Source: Theocolax elegans (lineage: Eukaryota; Arthropoda; Insecta; Hymenoptera; Cerocephalidae). Taken from it: a stretch of DNA of 64,000 nt. The position numbers and the translations under genes were made by a program. This document shows positions 59,428 through 64,000 of the stretch, one piece after another. The stretch's first letter is position 1; the number at the start of each line of letters is the position of its first letter. The DNA lies in the NCBI GenBank assembly GCA_026168455.1, contig CM047425.1, forward strand, positions 43,482,711 to 43,546,710. Direction: 5' to 3'. The notes beneath the pieces were generated by a model that had not been told where the DNA came from, did not search any database, and worked only from the letters and a program-made list of their open reading frames with translations.

Positions 59428-62400
59428 GACTGACCAATACTTTACCTCCCTAGGTGTGTAATATACTATTTATATATCTTTTGTACAATGTAGTACGCTC
59501 TGATATCTTTACTAAAATTTGGTTTATATCAAATTTGTTTTAAACTTTTAGGCTAAAATCAAATTTATTTTTAGCCATCAAGTGATTATTATTTATATTT
59601 TGTTAAACATGAATAAAGTAACAAAGCTTTCAACTCCCATAGTTTGATAAGAATTTTAAAAAGATTATTAATCTATATTATATTAAAATTCATTCGTTCT
59701 CCGGTGTCCCGAATCCGGTACCTTTCAAGTTGTAAGAATTAAGGGTATGTATGGGGTGGAAGGGTTAAGGTTGAATATTTCGGGAATTTTTGAGATATTC
59801 CGTGATAACACCACCAATTACGGGTTTTTCTGGATGCGCCGGGAATTTTGAGGTATTCAGGGATAACTCCACTAATTACGGGATTTCCTGGATATTTCTA
59901 TTACTTTAATAAATTTTGATAACATATATAATATTATATATATAATTTAATGTAGTATATATTTTATTTGACAATGCGTTTTATTTTTTTTATTAAATTT
60001 AAATAGACTTTTTTTACAAACATTTTTTATTATCGTTTAATTCAAAGATGTAAAATGCGTGAGGAAGGTGGTTAAAAATATTAAAATATTTTTCGTTCAT
60101 TATTTTTAATATAATACCAAATGTAATATTAGAATAACTTTTATAATTAATTTTCAAATTGTTAGTACTGGAATTGTATAGTATCATTTATATTTTTTGG
60201 TTGCAATTAATAAAAATTTTTTTTTTATAAAAGATTTTTGAGAATAAAACAAAATTAATAAAATGTGAAAATAGATCTTTTAGCCACAATTTTAATCTAA
60301 AAAAAATGTTACAAATTCAATTATTATAAATAAATATCATTTGTTTGAATGAATAATTGTAGACATACGATGCATTAGCTGAATTTGGTAATTTGCACGA
60401 AATTTTAAATTATATGTCTCCTTTCCATTAAATATCATGAAAACGCATGAAATATTTGTAAAGTGGTCAAAGAATAAGTTTATATTCTAAGTTTTGTTGT
60501 TGAAAATATTATTCTGGTAGAAAAATCAAACATTTGTTACTAGATTAATGTAGCTTTCTACAGGAAAAGTGTGGAAACATTGTAAGTAATGATATATGTG
60601 TTCTTACATTAGTAAAAATAAAAATTAAAATTCTTTACTGTAGTGAAAGTTTTGTGATGTCGATTATTTTTAATTTTTTTTAATTGATTCAGTAATATGT
60701 AGAAATATGTTCAGTATCTTTAATCCCTTGAGTACCCTTGAGTAACTTGAACCGTTGCAAATATAATACACTGTTTTTTTTTATTTTATTGATTAAAAAA
60801 ATTGTTTTTAACTGAATAATAGGTTAATTAATTACATATAATATTATATTCTACATTGTTATTCAATTAAAATTTAAAATTATAAAGTTAAAAAAATATA
60901 TAAAAAATACATATAAACTTAGTATAATTTCAATATAGCGCCAGCTACCGAGGAATTGTTGCTAGTTTTAAATATATTATTTTAAATATATAAAATTTTT
61001 ATTTTATAGTACTTTTTGTAGTATTTTTTTAATATTTACACACAAAAGTATAAATACTCCTATATAATCTCCAATTTCACCTCATTTTGCTGATTTTGTA
61101 ATGGATGATTTGGAAATCGAATGTTTAAATATTTTAAAAACTACATGTGATTGTATGCTATAGTTCTATTATAAATAATAATAATTTAGCTTTAAACATG
61201 TATGCACGCAGCGGGTCTATCGACCGAGCAAAGCGGAAGTGTCAAGATAATGAATAGAAAATAGGGGATCAGCTTTCTCATATTTAGTAACGATTTATGT
61301 AAGTTATTCATTGCACCTGCGCGAATTTCGCATACTAGTGCGTAAATGTGGTATTTTGCGCACGCTGTGTATAATGTCATTAATTATGGCAATTCGCACA
61401 TTTCGTTTCAAAAACCATATTTTTTAATATACATGAATATAATAGGATTTAAATAGTAAAATTTTCAATTATTATAGCCTAAAAAAAATTTTGAAGAAAG
61501 TACATAGTATTCTTCCTGCCATAATTTATGTAGGATATGAATAAAATATTTGAAATCACAATTCATAAATCATTTATTTTTATCTACGTACAGTGTTACC
61601 ATAAATGTATGTATTGTGAGCGCATGGATTTATTAAACTTGTAACTATAAACAGTAATTTTTTCAACGAAGAAATCTAGAGCTCATATGAGTGTGTGTGT
61701 GTGTGTAAATATTCAAACACCAGTATTATCCATCGAGTTACCTGAAAAATATATAAGTAAGATTATTATTGATTATTAACAATAAAGTAAACATAATTTA
61801 ATTACTAATTATACATATATAAAATTATTTTATTAGTTTTATCATTGAATACAAAATTATCAAAACATATTTTGCAACATAATTATTGACTTTCCTAAGA
61901 AGATTTGTTAAGCAATATCCGATTTATATATCCTTATTATTAAAGGGACTTCATTTCATTACGTAATTGAATAACGTTTTGTAAGTTAACCATTTCGTTC
62001 ATAACTCGGTGGCAACCAATTCTTCAAACTGCTTCGTCCAATGCAACAAAAATTTTAAAAAACAAAAAAAAAATAATAATATCAAAACGAAAAAGGGTTT
62101 TATGCTTTTTATATTACATTAATTTTAATTTATCATATAATTATCTCATGCGGAGTAAATGACGATGTTGGATATTCGGCTAATCTCCTCTCGATGATGT
62201 AGATTCTTGCGGTTGCATTGAGTGAAATTTGTATATTGTTTATAGTAGTTCAAAATATTATATTATATAGGACTTGCATTCTTCATCTGAAAAAGGACTA
62301 AACGAATCTCGAGGATCACCAAGCCTGGCCTCAGGCATCGGCGTCATCCTAGTGGATGGGGCGCACTCAATGATTAGAGTCGAAACTCTTTTATCCGTTA

Positions 62401-62725
62401 TATAAAAAAATAAAGGTTCGGAGTCCCATGTGTTAACACAAGACCACTCGAGCCCTGTCGCCGCTAGGGCTACCCAGCTCCTGGAATGGGATAGGGATAG
62501 GGATTACGAAGACAGCATGGCTTGCTGCTTACTTACTCTCGTCGGATCTTCTGCTTCTTACGTGATCGAACTGCTGCTTGTCATGATACATGACAATAGA
62601 TAATCGCGTGCGCGAAGGACTAATTATTCATTAATTAGTGTTAATTCCGCGCATCTATATACACGAGTAATTTCTTACTTTATATTGCGTTTAATCAATT
62701 AATTTGTTTGATCATGAGTAGTTAT
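59428..62725. other. AT-rich stretch, no gene
   Basis: Contains two tandem ~58-bp units at about 59,780-59,898 (CGGGAATTTT, AATTACGGG), a short (GT)n near 61,692, and GC-balanced sequence at 62,300-62,560 with a TGGGATAGGGATAGGGATTA tract. No credible coding region. Confidence 0.55.
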
Positions 62726-62846
62726 GGTGGTACTATGGACAGACACAACAAACCCCCACCACCTACCCACTGACCTCGAGTAACCCCGTCTATGACAGCT
62801 ACTGGAGGTCAAGGTCAGGTTTGTTGTGTCTGTACATAGTACCACC
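62726..62846. repeat. 121-bp inverted-repeat element
   Basis: The arms at 62,726-62,753 and 62,819-62,846 (GGTGGTACTATGGACAGACA and inverse) pair almost perfectly. The loop contains AGGTCAAGGTCA near 62,806. Confidence 0.8.
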
Positions 62847-62867
62847 TCTCTTAAAAAATCAAGGTTA

Positions 62868-62954
62868 TTAGAGAGAGACAGAGAGAGACAGAAAGAGAGA
62901 GATAGAGAGAGAGAGAGAGACAGAGAGAGAGAGAGATAGATAGATAGATAGATA
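62868..62954. repeat. (GA)n/(GATA)n microsatellite
   Basis: GA-rich run passing into GATA units. It abuts the 3' end of the minus-strand LINE and is probably its tail-derived repeat (TATC)n(TC)n. Confidence 0.85.
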
Positions 62955-63357
62955 TAAGTTTATTTGTACATTACAAAAAATAATAATTACAATGTAATTA
63001 AATATAAATAAAATCTGAATAAAATACAAGTCATCAGGCGCAAGTGATATCACAGTCAAATATATAACATTAAGGTAACAATATCACAGCCAACTAATAA
63101 TACGTATACGGTGAATATCACAGTAAGTCAGAAGTATAAAATAAATACAAATAAAACAACGGTCGGTTACATCTATCAGTCCTAATTATAAAATTACATA
63201 AATAAAGAAGGACTGTACAAAATCAATCATACAAATATCATTGATTCATCACCAGTCATACCATAATAAATACATTCTCGCACATTAAGTTGTATATGGG
63301 ACAATACATACAATGATTCTACACATAATATAATAAATAAATAAATAAATATATAAA
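62955..63357 (-). other. LINE 3' untranslated region
   Basis: Minus-strand sequence after the RT stop, ending AAATAAACTTATATCTATCT. It shares GTGATATCAC and CATCTATCAGTC blocks with 11,370-11,450, the 3' end of the decayed LINE. Confidence 0.65.
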
Positions 63358-64000
63358 CTAATCAAGTGCCAAGAGGTGTCTCCGCGTCGCGGCCTTGAAA
63401 CCTTTTAGCGATGGTAGAACACGAATTTCCGTCGGTAGGGAGTTCCACAGATGCGCACCTTGAACCTGGAGAGAGCGTTTACCAGTCTCCGTGCGCATCA
63501 TGGGAGGCGCGAGTTCCCTTGTGACCCCCCTTCCAGAATTCCTGGGACCACACCTAGAAAAGAGACTTTCCAGGTACGCCGGAACACGCATACGCACAAT
63601 TTTGTACATAAGTACCGCCATAAAATATTGTCTCCTTGAATCTGTGCGCAGCCATCCCAAAGAATATCTGTGGGGCGTCACGTGATCATCCTTCCTAACA
63701 CCACAAACGTAACGCACAAATGTATTTTGTAAGATCTGTAGGCGGTCACGGGTCGCCTGCGAAGCATCCAGCATAACTACTGAACAATAGTCTATATGGG
63801 GAAACAACAGCGCCTCAGCAAGCCGCTTTCTGAGAACCTGAGTAGTGTATCTGCTGAAAAATCGCAGACTATAGAGGACTCTATTTACTTTTTTTGAGAT
63901 GTTATCCACGTGCAGCTTCCAAGACAGCTGCGAGTCCAGAACCACACCAAGACTCAGGACCCTCTGTACAAACGGGATGTACACCCCATCACTCAGCTCA
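63358..64000 (-). CDS. LINE RT C-terminal region, cut by window edge
   Basis: The frame is open from the window edge to the stop at 63,358. It holds the post-catalytic RT 'thumb' and C-terminal region: LSLGVVLDSQLSWKLHVDNI, AEALLFPHIDYCSVVMLDAS, LQILQNTFVRYVCGVRKDDH, YSLGWLRTDSRRQ and a basic end. The YADD core would lie beyond base 64,000. It matches 11,606-11,836 closely but has no stops, so it is a much better-preserved member of that jockey/I-like family. Confidence 0.85.
   Translation of the reverse strand, partial: ELSDGVYIPFVQRVLSLGVVLDSQLSWKLHVDNISKKVNRVLYSLRFFSRYTTQVLRKRLAEALLFPHIDYCSVVMLDASQATRDRLQILQNTFVRYVCGVRKDDHVTPHRYSLGWLRTDSRRQYFMAVLMYKIVRMRVPAYLESLFSRCGPRNSGRGVTRELAPPMMRTETGKRSLQVQGAHLWNSLPTEIRVLPSLKGFKAATRRHLLALD

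Noticed and set aside
62330..62450. tRNA-like block with GGTTCGGAGTCCC
   Set aside because: No matching A-box at proper distance; spacing too long.

Overview
This window is eukaryotic, AT-rich and almost entirely mobile-element sequence. The mix points to an insect genome, probably a hymenopteran such as an ant: Ty3/gypsy gag-pol, an R1-clade LINE, jockey/I-like and CR1-like LINEs, a pogo-like DDE gene with a C-terminal zinc-binding tail, a Mutator-like (MULE) element, and intron-bearing fragments of conserved animal genes. The species assignment is inference. I see no intact host gene, no CRISPR array and no convincing functional tRNA or rRNA gene.

Layout. 1-3.2 kb: the 5' half of a minus-strand Ty3/gypsy element (gag, protease, start of RT), with an in-frame GGGAAAC slippery heptamer at the gag-pol overlap. 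4.08-5.8 kb: a second LTR with primer-binding site, a short tRNA-like element with inverted ends, and an inverted LTR tip. 5.8-10.3 kb: dispersed AT-rich repeats, a 1-kb foldback and a Tc1-type MITE. 11.4-13.5 kb: a decayed minus-strand LINE. 14.4-15.3 kb: a second gag remnant. 15.9-17.2 kb: LINE ORF1/endonuclease remnants.

17.2-46.0 kb is a nest of elements. The outermost layer is a pair of 1.3-kb inverted arms (17,214-18,497 and 42,653-45,979, the right arm split by a 1.9-kb palindrome). These enclose a broken pogo-like transposase. Inside lies a 21.57-kb MULE (21,033-42,603) with TIRs starting ACCCCCCTTACCCCAGCCCG and a 9-bp flanking repeat (7 of 9 identical). It carries a >1,100-residue transposase joined in frame to a ubiquitin-specific-protease-like domain. 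It also carries captured pieces of host genes: an FUBP-like KH gene on the left, and TM9SF4 and SF3A3 on the right, the TM9SF4 piece with its introns. A 2.19-kb foldback of the same TIR family, with a perfect 9-bp target duplication, sits inside the right TIR. A 5.7-kb block of repeats splits the protease-like domain, but a tandem duplicate of the gene's 3' end keeps an unbroken copy with the catalytic-type His.

46-64 kb: a uncharacterised low-complexity ORF, minisatellite and MITE sequence, a second copy of the tRNA-like element, a nearly full-length RT region of an R1-clade LINE with poly(A) tail, a MITE dense in AGGTCA half-sites, a foldback split by a CR1-like LINE with a tandemly duplicated ORF1, gene-poor AT-rich DNA with one perfect 24-bp hairpin, and finally the C-terminal RT region of a LINE running off the right edge.

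The most notable object is the 21.6-kb gene-capturing MULE with its transposase-deubiquitinase-like fusion.
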